A DNA stretch of 64,000 bases, taken from Ophiura sarsii. Lineage: Eukaryota; Echinodermata; Ophiuroidea; Amphilepidida; Ophiuridae. Of the stretch, positions 35,801 to 47,482 are shown piece by piece; the stretch's first letter is position 1; each line of letters starts with the position of its first letter. The stretch lies in assembly GCA_035610835.1 (NCBI GenBank), contig CM069442.1, positions 64,147,431 to 64,211,430 of the forward strand, given 5' to 3'. The notes below the pieces were generated by a model, which did no database searches, was not told the origin of the DNA, and saw only the letters and a program-made list of their open reading frames with translations. The translations under genes were made by a program, and so were the position numbers.

Positions 35801-36961
35801 ACTTTCCGATCACCAACGTACTTCTACGGAATCACACGGAATTTATAGCCCGCGCTTACAAATGTACGTTCATTTGCTGTACCTTTTTGACTATGCAATT
35901 TTTTTTGGCTACCTTTACTATTTTTTTGGTTGTACACTTTGGCCATCATAATTATTTGTAATATTGTATCTCTCCCTCCCAGCAAATTCCCAAAAGTTGA
36001 CAGCCCCTGCAAACCCCTCCCCACCACAAGCCCCTCCCCCACCACAAACACCCTACCCATCCCACCCCCTAGGGCCAACCCTTCCCACTCCATGCATCCA
36101 CGCCACCGTCCCCCCTTCCCCACCACAAACCCTCTCCCCAGGGCCATCCCATTCCCATTCGCCACCACAAACCCCTGCCCTCCACCACAAACCCCTGCCC
36201 TCCACCACAACCCCTCCCCACCACTAACCCCCTCCCCAACCACAAACACTCTCCCCATCACTAACCTTCTCCCCATCACTAACCCCCTCCCCATCACTAA
36301 CCCCCTCCCCATCACTTGAAATGGGGGGGGGGGGGGGGCTCCTAAGACAATCCAAGTGCCGCGCCAGCGGCACCATCCGCACTTGCGTGGACAGGGAGGT
36401 GTCTGAGGGGGATGTGCCCCAGTGGCGTAGCTAGGTTATTCATATTTGGGGGGGGAGGAATGTAAATGAACCGACAAGATTTTTCAAGAGATGCGCGCGT
36501 AAAATTTTCGACTTTACAGCCATTTTTGGCACGATTGAGCTACATGTTGCCTCTAAACAAGCTTGTACCAAAGAATATTTCACTTTAGGAAGGCATTGCG
36601 TACTTTTGACCATCATAATTCCATGATTCCTTTCGTCAAATGAACCGACAGTGCCATTCTCAACCGACACGACGTCATTATTGGGGGGGGGTGTACTTTT
36701 TTGTAAATTTCATTTACAGCTTTACTTTATTTCATTTGGGGGGCAAGTGGGGGGGGGGCAAGGGTTCCAATTTGGCCACCTGCTAGGCCTGTACTAGTAT
36801 AATCGCAGCTCATGAGCTAATTTGCCACCATTCAATATTCATCATATTGTTTCATCTAAAAATAAAATCACTAGATCGAGGCTATTATTTAATTTTTTCA
36901 CTCCAAAAGATCACATCAGGATACAATCAGCCTCAGGGGCTTAGCATGATAGTTGTGATTG

Positions 36962-36993
<32 letters not shown>

Positions 36994-39900
36994 CGGTGGT
37001 AGTACAACAAATCATACTTAGTGTTATTTGTCATGAGGGGGGGGGGGGGTAGTACAACAAATCATACTTAGTGTTATTTGTCATCAGTTGGTATTGGGGG
37101 GGGGGGGGGGAGGTAGTATAACAAATCTTACTTAGTGTTATTTGTCATGGGGGTGGGGGGTAGTACAACAAATCATACTTAGTGTTATTTAATGTTGATA
37201 AAAGACGCGACTTTTCCCTCACCTAAGGCACGAGAAAATGATGCGGTTTTTACATTTGAACCATAATAACAACGCCCTCTTACCTCGAGTGGGCTCAATT
37301 GTTGAGCGTAAAATGTGATAAATGAGTTTTGTAAAACTAGATGTGGTCATGGTTCAGGTAGTTTCATATTTTATTTTAATTTTATTTATTTATTTGGACA
37401 TACACTTTTGAAACAGTGTCATGAGTCTTCTTGACTTGATGCATGAGTCTCCTCGACTGATGCGTCCTTAAAACAAACTACTATGGTCAGGCGGTGCAAG
37501 TTGCATTGTGATTTCTACCTACAACACCTGTACGGTGAAAGTTAAGATAGGCTACTTCTATAGCTTTCAAAATGATGGCATGATACGAAAAAGAATTCTG
37601 TGATTTTTGGAACGATCATGCGTACCTAAAGTCAATGTTGACTGAAACCACCGGGATCCCCGGCCGCGACTAATGAATCCCAAACCGATTAAACACCGTT
37701 CTGACGATAAACGATTCTTTCTTTTCATTTTCTTTCTCCTTTAATCCTTTCTCTTTTCTTCCTTTCCCCTTCCTTTCTCTTTTCTTCCTTCCCCTTCGCT
37801 TCCCCCTTTTTTTTTCCTCTGAAAATCATTGGGGCGACATGCCCCCCCCCTCACGTGCCTATGACGCTACGCTACTGGATGCAATAAATGGCAAATCCAT
37901 CTTTAACAACCAATCAGGGTAGATCATGATGCTATAGGCCTACATATGACCAGACCTAAATTCAGGTCCTCATTTGCTAATTGACATGATATACACTTCA
38001 ATCTGTCAAAGACACATCCTAAAACGATCTAATAGAATAGTTGCGATCATTATTGTAATTTGTTGTAATTATTGTTTCCTTTTTGATTTATATTCATGCA
38101 GGCATTCAGATCACTTTTGTTGGCAAATCAATGACAAGATGGACAGAATCAGAGGGATCTGGAGACCACAAGAGCACAGTCACATATTTTTTGAAAGAGA
38201 AATATTTTCAAGAAAAAATACTTATCCTTGGAAAAAGTAAGTCCATTTCATGATTTACATTACATCATTACATCAGTGGCGTAGCCAGCCTTTTGAAACA
38301 GGGGGGGATACATAGTTGTACCGACGAAAGGCATGATGTATCATCGACAACAAAATAGGACAATTCCACGCAAAGGTATACATTGGGTCCATAAAATCGA
38401 ATATATTTTATCACAACAAATTTGGTGTCAAATGAAAGCTTTAAGTTCAAATTTTCATTTTCAAAGTCAGAATTCAATTTTCATGTGATTTTGGCTGTAA
38501 ATATGAAGATTTAAGTAATAATCATAATTCTGTCCCAAAAAGGTGTTTTATGGAGGTAAGAAAGAAGTCTACCTTAAGGTTGTTCCTATGGCTAATTTTG
38601 TATTTGATATCTTATTAGAGCTTGCTTAGCTCCACACTAATCTGAAATTTGAGATTGATCAGAGGTACGGTTTACTAGATATGACAATTTTATTGTCAAA
38701 AATGAAGCGTTCATTTCTTTTGTTTTTTATTGTGGTTTTTTTTACCCCCTAGCCTACCTAGCAAAATAATTAATCTTTGCAAAAATGTTTAATTAATTAT
38801 AACAAGAAAAGTATAAATGCTACAAAGCTGAAATTTTGGGAGCTTGTTATTTATAGTGTATAGATAGTTTCCTGTGCTGCGGGAGGCTGTAAGACATCTG
38901 CATAATTAATTATACTTAATTACCTAAAAAAGAAAAATTTAAAACAATTAGGCTAATTAATGCACTTAAAGGTAGATGACCCGATCACATTTTCGTAACA
39001 CAGAATTATTTCAAACATACGGAGATTTTCATATCATATGAAAGCTCGTATTTTTCTCATCATCATACTGAAATTTGATGGCCTAAATCGGTATAATTAC
39101 GGAGAAATCGATGAAATAACGTCGAATTACCGCGAATGGTGGTATACCACCGATATAGTTTGTGTACAACTCAATGGGTACAGTTCACAGCATCTTGTGC
39201 GTCTAAAATAAGAACCATTAGAGCTGTGCAACTCAAACTTTGGAACACGACATTTTTAAGGATGACCTTTCATGTAGAATAGAAAACTTCAAGTTGAAAA
39301 TTGGAAATGTGATCGGGTCATCTACCTTTAATTAGACATCTGCATAATTAATTATACTTAATTATCAAAAAAAGACAAATTTAAAACAATTAGGCTAATT
39401 AATGCTCTTAATTAATTTTTTCAAGTTCATGCACTTTACTAAATGTACCGTACTGACGCGTGATAGTCCCATACTCGATTTAAGTCCCACCCCCTAATTG
39501 AGCTCATATCTCAGACTAGGATGGGCACCCGTCTTAAGTCCCAGGGGTAAAAAGTAGTGTACAAGTCAGACTTGTACACTACTTAAGGCTAGGCGCGAGT
39601 CCCGGGAAATCGAGTCCCGCCCGAAAATGTCGGGTCCCGGGAACCAGAATCACCTTTCCGAATCCCCCCCGATCAATCTCTAATTTACGTATATTTTGGG
39701 GTAAAAAAAGGGTGGGACTATACACGCGTCAGTACGGTAATGCCACTTGGTGTATGTTTGCTATACAACTCTCCTTAATTCCTGTGCTGCAAGAATCTAA
39801 TGGAGTTTTCAATAAAAAAATAGAGCAAAACAAAAAACTAAATTTTGATAGAAATTTTACCTACATGTAGGGAGTCAAAAAAACCAATATAAAACAAAAG

Positions 39901-42900
39901 AAAATAGACTGTCCTCTGTTGGCCGAAAAACCATACAAAACAAAATAATTTAAAATGACTTAAAATGTTTTTTTGACAATAAAATTGTCATCTAGAAAAC
40001 TGTACCTCCGATCAATCTCAAATTTCAGATTATTGTGGAGCTCAGCAAGCTCTATTAAAATATCAAATTAAAAAAACCTTAAACATCATTAATGATGTAA
40101 TTAACAGTGTGCAATATATCCGGTATCGCATAGCGAAATGCTACACAATTTTGAAGAATTGCTAATCAATTTCCCACTTGTATCGCATACAGATGTGATG
40201 AAATGCTACGCAATATTTGGAATTGCTACACCAATAAAATATTGAATATTGCACACTGGTAATTAATGCCATTAAGTCTGCTTAAATATGAAAATATAGA
40301 CCCACAGAAATAAATAAACACATTTTTCATTGATTTTCGCAATTTGTTAAGCTTCAGCGACCTCTGATATTTTGGTCTTAAAAATTGTCCTTCCGTTACC
40401 AAAAATATGCCTATTGTTAATTTATTTTGAAAAATTGTAATAGGAATTCAATGAAACTTAATTTTCAAAGTAAGTTATGATATGCCTCTGATATGTAACT
40501 ATTTCTGGTCACAAATCTTTTTTCGTTAATTAATTACAACTAATTAAAGTGTGTAACGGAAGGACAGTAACGGAAGAACAAATATGTGTGGTGGCATGGG
40601 AAAACCCTTCACATGGTCATTTTCTAGTTAATTGGTTTTTTTCTCTGACAGAGAGCTTCATACTCTGCTGAGTATGATCTGTTTAAATTGTTCAGAAATT
40701 CCATCTAGAACTACAGTTATAGTATTTTAAAGTCGGCAAGTTTAAACGCAACACTAAAATTGAAACTGACAATTCAAAGGTGTACACAAAATCTTTTAAA
40801 TGCTCTAATAATAATAAAACTACATTGTTATATCACACAGAATAGCTTGTCATATGAAAAGGACTTTTGATATCAACCTAGTTTTTTTGCGATATTATTA
40901 ACTATTGTAAGTTCTTCACTTTCAAAATCTTTACAATGCATTGTCGGAATTCACAAGTGGTTACCATGGTAACAATGTCATTTTACGTAAACATAGCATT
41001 TTACACATAAAATTTGATAAACAAGGTTCAGAAAAGTACTAAAATAAACTTAACATCTGGAATTTGCATAAAAAACTCCTGGAGACTAAAGTTCAAGGTA
41101 TAATCTCTATCTTGGGACCAAAGTTGGAAAATTGACTTGGAACTCATTTGTTAGGAATATTTTGGTATGACCCAGATATCTCAATATTAACACTAGCGAC
41201 TTCCGACGGGTTTTCCCATACCACCACACATATATTGATTTTCAGTAATAATGATAGCGTTATCCTATAACAAACTAATTATCATTTCATGACCATATTA
41301 TCAGCTATAAACTATTGCAAGCACTTGCCAAGCAAGAACATGTCCATGTAACACCTGAATTTCTGTCAACTTTCATGTTATTTTTGATAATAAATATCCG
41401 TTATATCAAAAACCATACATCAGAGAGATTATTGCCACTGATATTTGCGATTCAACTGTTCAGCGCAATCCAACTGCACATCTTAAAACAAATTGAAGGC
41501 TTTTCCCAACAAAATCCCATGTTTAAAACAATGTTTTTTTAAAAATATTTGATGTTTTGGGGTAAAATTGGGAAAACCATAAAAAATAATTAAAATTATG
41601 AAGTGGGTAGCATTTTTTCATTATATGTTTTCTCTACGGTGAATTTGAAAATTCTACTAGCCTTAGTTTTACAGTAGGCCCTATAGTATTAGCAATTTTA
41701 ATTATCTGTTGTTTGGGTAAAATGAGAAAAGTCCTAAAAAATACGTTTTACTCCACAAATCAACTTTGTATGAATTATTTTGAGTTTAAATCTGGCTTAT
41801 TATAATTTCAGGTTAAGTCTAGGAGAACTATATATTACATTGTTAGATAGATTTTATAGTGATATCCTCCACATTCAATCTTATTTTGTGCATGCTTTGA
41901 TCAGAAATTCATAAGTCCTTCCGTTACCGTCCTTCCGTTACCATAACCCACTTTACATTTGGCATTGTTTTAAGTTTACCAAGTGGCAAATTTAAAAGTT
42001 GAAAGTGTTTAAGTATGGCTTAAACACTAGGGACTGAATTGAATATAATTTATACAACTTTGACTAGGGGGGTCAAAGGAAAATGTCAAAATGCTTTTTG
42101 GGGCCAACTTGTGCAGAAATGAAAAATACTGTTTAAATCGTCAAAATCGGAGCATTATTTCTTGCGTTGTGACCAAAAATGTGTTTCGGAAAATGACCCA
42201 ATTTCTTGCGAAAAATGGCCAATTTTGGCAGTTTTGCAGATTTTGATTTTTAAAAATGTCATAAAATCAAGTCTTGGTACCCTACAAGTCTGAAAATAAC
42301 TTATTTTAGGAGTATAACTTGGATATTCTACATTTCTGCTTACATGAAAGGTTGAAATTACAGTGTTTTTGTGTGAGAGCATGTCAAAAAAGCCCCAAAA
42401 TGTCCGAAAATGCCTCTGTCAACCAACATTCCTCCAATAAATTTGAATAAGTCCAGCTCATTAAATATGCGAAGGCTATATTTCATACAAAATCAGGGAA
42501 TTGAAACATATCCCTGACCCATATAAGGTTTTTTTGGGTGTAGAATTCATTTTTAAGGTCAAAATAGTGCTTATTCTTCGGTAAATGCACCTTTCAGATT
42601 TTCGCATATTGAATTAGCCTAATTTGCATAATGAAATAGTAAAAGCCTTATAATGGCGATAGTTAACAGATTTGAGCTGTGTAAATTACCCTTTTAATGT
42701 GTTTTTTGACGTAGAATTCATTTTTTCAATCAAAATTCAGATGGGTCTGTGGCAAATACCAGTTTATAGTAAAATCGAATAATTTTGCATTATATTTGCA
42801 TATTTCTGGCATGTAGCCTTTACAATTAGGTGATTTTTTTTGTTTCCAATACAATGGTAATATATCAAGCTTCGAAATTATACAAATCATACAAATCTGC

Positions 42901-45900
42901 CAAACTTGGTATCTTCAAAACATTGATATTAAGTGAGTTAAAACTTTAATTTTAGCATAAACTTGTTATAAAGGAGTGTGACCCCCTGGAGATAAATCTC
43001 AAAATATAGATCTGCTTTGTACAAACACTTTTCATATTGACAACAAAGTCCCAAATAGTAGTGCTATGGGCCTTAAATCAATTTGATGTTTATAGACATT
43101 ACATTGACAATATTGGTATAGTAATTGTGTACAGTAACTTGCAAGAATGTAAAGAGCAATGTTGTGACCCCCCTACTTTGACTCAAAAACTTCACAGAGT
43201 TTTCAAAAAATGTTTATTGGGAGAAAAAAATAGTCAAATTCGCCGTCCTTCCGTTTCTGACCTCATTAATATGCATATTTGGTTAACAAAAGATAGATGT
43301 GAACACTTTTTACTTAGAAAATAAAGGTTTTAGATATAGGAACATAATTATGGTATTTGATTGATTTTAACAAATAAAGTCTTTGTGGTACACATGTTTG
43401 AATTTGAAGTTTGAAAATTGTGTGTGAATGTCCTTCCGTTAAGACCGTGGAATTGCCCAATAGTAAAAGGTTGCCCTTTTTTGTTGTTGCAGTAGTCTTG
43501 CTCGAAAAAACTCGATGTGGTTGTCTTCAAAACCGGCCAAAGAAATTACATCGCCCCTGCCCCCTCTGGATACACCACTGCATTACATTTATTCATGTTT
43601 TATTGTACTTACAAAATCGCAATAGGTGCTAGCATATAGCACTAGTGTAATAAGCCTATTGCCACTGAAAGATCCAGTGATTTAGCAGAAAAGTGAAGAT
43701 AATTAAAAATTAAAAATGACATTAATAATATGGCTCCCTGGGAAAATTGTCAAAATCATCTGGCTTCTATTATCCTTACCTGACTATTTGCACATGCAAC
43801 ATCCTGTTTTTTGAAAACATTCCATGAATTTTCACAAAAAAACAGGGGAAAAAGAATTTTTAGGCACTTGTAATTTCAATTTTCAAATGTTAACAAATAT
43901 GTATGTGACAGCATGTAGACTGATATTGGACTTGATCAATGCTTTAATGTAAGTTTTTTGGAATTTAAAAAATGGCAACAATTCTTGAAAATTTTGAAGC
44001 CCCCTCCTCAATAACCAACAACCCAAAACGTCATACCAACCAACCCTTCTTATTAGATTAAAAAAATGCATAGTACAGGGTTGTTTTTTATAAACTTAAA
44101 GCAGTGCCTTTTTCAACCACATCAACCACAAGAAAGAAGAAGAAAAAGAAAATTATAAGGTCTAAAATGCCTGGGGGCAGCCGGGTGGTTACAGTCAACA
44201 TTGACTTTGGGTACGCTATGCATGATCGTTCCAAAAAAAGCGGAAAAGGAGGGTTTTTCGTACCATGTCCGCGGATATTCCCAAAAATAGGTGTATTTTT
44301 TGAAGCTATGTCCGCGATTTTCCAAAATAAGGGGTGTTTTTGAAGCTGTGTCCGTGATTTCAAAAAATAAAGGCTATGTCTGCGAAGAAGAAGACAACAT
44401 TTTTGAATGAGGGTGATAAAACAAGATCCTGGAACGATCATGTGTTACCCCTCTGAATACGAAGAGAGAACACCGGGGCAGTCAGGTATAATGTTGTAAT
44501 CATCGCGTGAACGAAAACACATTCTTAAACAGCTAAGAAAGTTTAAGCAATCTCATTGGTTCTCAGAGAAATCGGCGACATCTAGATGAGACAACTTAAC
44601 ACGGGGAGGTGGGGCTTACGTTTTAACAGTGTGCCCGACCTTCACAATGCGTGGTTTGCTCCATAACGCGCACTTCTGCAGTGCGTCTTTAGCGCTTTTC
44701 CTGCGTTTATGCCGGCGCCACGACGCTTACGCATGGTTTACTCATCGCATGTGATTGGATGGAATGTTTGTGGGTTATTCGATCCTAGCAGGGGTAAAAG
44801 TTGTCAAATGTGGACAATAAAATGTACTTATTTCTTTGATAAATGTCTAAAGTATGATCGTTTAAGAATGAGAATAAAGGTATTGTTTTTAGACCGTACC
44901 CGTGTTATATTGTCTGACATAAATGCGTTCGATAGTATTATTTTTTGCGTAGAACAACTCCGCCTGCAGCGTCGTTGTTCTACTTAAAATAATACTATCG
45001 TCCGCATTTATGTCAGACAATATAACACGGGTACGGTCTAAAAACAATACCTTTATTCTCTAAGTATAAGTTCAGCGAATTCAGAGAATAAGGGTGACAA
45101 CCTTTCAACCTGAATCCACGCTAAGGATTGCTTGGGCTGATAGTCACGTGTCATCAGTAGTGTCAAAATAGTCCAAAATGGTTAGACCTGGACAAATTTA
45201 CTAACAAACTGTTTGACACAATTATTTCATACAATCATTTTAGTCTAAACTCCATCTTGAGAACCTGTATCCTTTGTTATGACTGAGTATGATTTGTTGA
45301 GCTATAATCCTTGTTAAAGGGGCATTGAGAGATACGTATGGGAGTGCGCCCTCAATTATCTGGGAAATCAGTTTTTTTGCATCAAAGTAATACTTAGGCA
45401 TTATACTAACTACCATCTGAAACAGTTTACCAACATTCGCCGTTTATCATATAAAATTTCATGATTTTCTTAGTTTCGATATGATCATATCGAAACTAAG
45501 GTGCTGAATTCTGAAGTTATGCTATTGTTTACTCCTGGACTTACGCGTCAAATCTCAACCAGGAAGTGCCGTTATTTGCTTAGTTTGGCATGAAGGCGAT
45601 GTCGGAATTGTATGAAATTTTGGATTTGGGCTATGTTGATGATTATCTTTACGTTATTTGCTCATTTAGTATATCGATACATCTCTCAATGCCCCTTTAA
45701 GAGTCACTTTTTCCTTCTTCGGGAATCCAAGTTAAGGGTAGTTTTTGAGAGTGGATTCATACGGATGATTACAACTTTTATACATGAGTGCCCCCCACCC
45801 GGGATAAAATGAAAATGGAAACAACTGTCTCAATTTCTAATCAAATCAATATTTTACCAATTTGTTTATCTATAATATTTGTCTATTTGTTAATATTTTA

Positions 45901-47450
45901 GCCAAACAGGACTGCAATGGTGAAAAGGTTCAGTTGGGTATGGGTGAGCATAGGTTCCCGTTCAGATTCCAGATTCCTACTGGGATACCATTACCACAAC
46001 CATTGGAAGGACGGTACGGATACGTCAGGTATAAGGTTAAGGCCAACATTGACCGGCCATGGAGGTTTGACCACAAAACTCAAAGGTTGTTTAGCGTGGT
46101 AGGAGCTCCTGTTGACCTTAATATGATTCCACAGGCACAGGTGAGTAATATACAGGCATGATTATGAAAAAACCTGAATAGTGAATAGCCTGAAAAGATG
46201 CTTGAAATCAGCTTATAAAGGCCAAAAACGGGCTGAAAATAAAAGAAAGTGCAGAAATTTGGAAAACAAAATAGCCTGAATTCAGGCAAAAGCCTGAACA
46301 TAATCATGCTTGAATATAATAGTGGGGTGGGTATATGAATGTGTTATGCATGATTTGTACATGAACCCATATATTTGGAAATGACTATTAATTTTATTTT
46401 GTATTAATTTTCTATTATAGTGCAAATTTATATTCTTTTAAAACATTTTTTGGGCCACAATGATTATTATAGCATCATAAAGTCATTTGATAAGTGGGAG
46501 GCAGGAGTGGGTTGGAGGAAATGTAATCTGATTGGGAGAGCATCGACTGCTCTTCAATGAATCTTATATAATTTGTCTTTTAATAAAACGGGTTGTGCTT
46601 TTATGATTCTATGATATTATGCCACTGTTTTCAGGGTGTTTGGGGAAACTAAAACAATCTTTCTAAAATTCATGAATCTAATTATTATTATATTTACTGC
46701 CAACAAGATGGCATAAAGCGTTATAAATTATAACACTATTTAAGAAATATTTGTATCAAGTTTATGCTTTGTGTTCAAAAACATTATTCTATATTGTATC
46801 TATTTTTTTGTGTATACAATTTAGATGCCATCGAAAAATGAGGACATGAAAAATGTGTGTTGCCTGTGCTGTGCCCAACCTGTGATGTGCTCGGCTCAGA
46901 CAGACAAGGGTGGCTATGTACCAGGAGAGACAATTTGGGTGTCGGGAATGATCGACAACAAGACCAGTCGTAACATTGTGGATGTCACTGCTAAGTTGAA
47001 ACAGGTAAACTTGTTTGGATGAGGGCTTAGAATGGGTAGGGTAACCGGAGAACTGAAGATATGATTTTACTTTATAATTTATTTCAAAATCATAGAGCAT
47101 AGACAGCTTACATGCATCCATTCGCTGTGAAATTATAAACATAAGAGAGAGAATTTCTTCGACACATCGCAAACCTAACAGTGCTGCTTGGTCAATTTTA
47201 GTATTATTTGATCAGTTGGATGGTAATTGGATAAATCACCCAAGCATCATCAATTATACAATGCAAATCCAATGCGAGTCTTAAGTTGACCAGTAGCGCT
47301 CCACATAAACAATGTAGGATTTCTGTCCCACACAGGTGTGCATTGGAAGGTTGAAAATGTAAAAAAGAGGGAGGTGGGGTAGAAGATGTATTTTAGATAT
47401 TTGATGGTAGAGGAGGCAGGGGCGTCCCCAGCTTTTTGAAACTGGGGGCA

Positions 47451-47482
<32 letters not shown>

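Larger units (their letters stand above)
34217..36320. repeat. C-rich minisatellite (CCCCACCACAAAC-type), three blocks
   Basis: Blocks at about 34237-34404, 35072-35623 and 36010-36320 consist of variants of CCCTCCCCACCACAAAC with almost no G on the + strand. They are separated by two transposon insertions. Long open frames here are low-complexity proline/threonine translations with no protein support. Confidence 0.9.
38274..43580. mobile_element. 5.3-kb hAT-like element in arrestin intron 2
   Basis: The left end is CAGTGGCGTAGCCAGCC and the right end GGATACACCACTG. The perfect 8-bp duplication CATTACAT lies at 38266-38273 and 43581-43588. The left 80 bp resemble the short element at 47417-47817, which supports the boundary. 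At least seven copies of TCCTTCCGTTA or a one-base variant lie inside. No transposase frame is visible; the longest frame, 95 codons at 43037-43324, has no recognised domain. Three smaller elements are nested in it. Confidence 0.72.

Noticed and set aside
43037..43324. 95-codon frame near the right end of the large hAT element
   Set aside because: No recognised domain, AT-rich composition, and a TCCTTCCGTT motif copy inside it; treated as chance.
45917..46102. 61-codon frame at arrestin exon 3
   Set aside because: Out-of-frame shadow; the arrestin frame in the same exon joins the neighbouring exons in phase and is recognisable.
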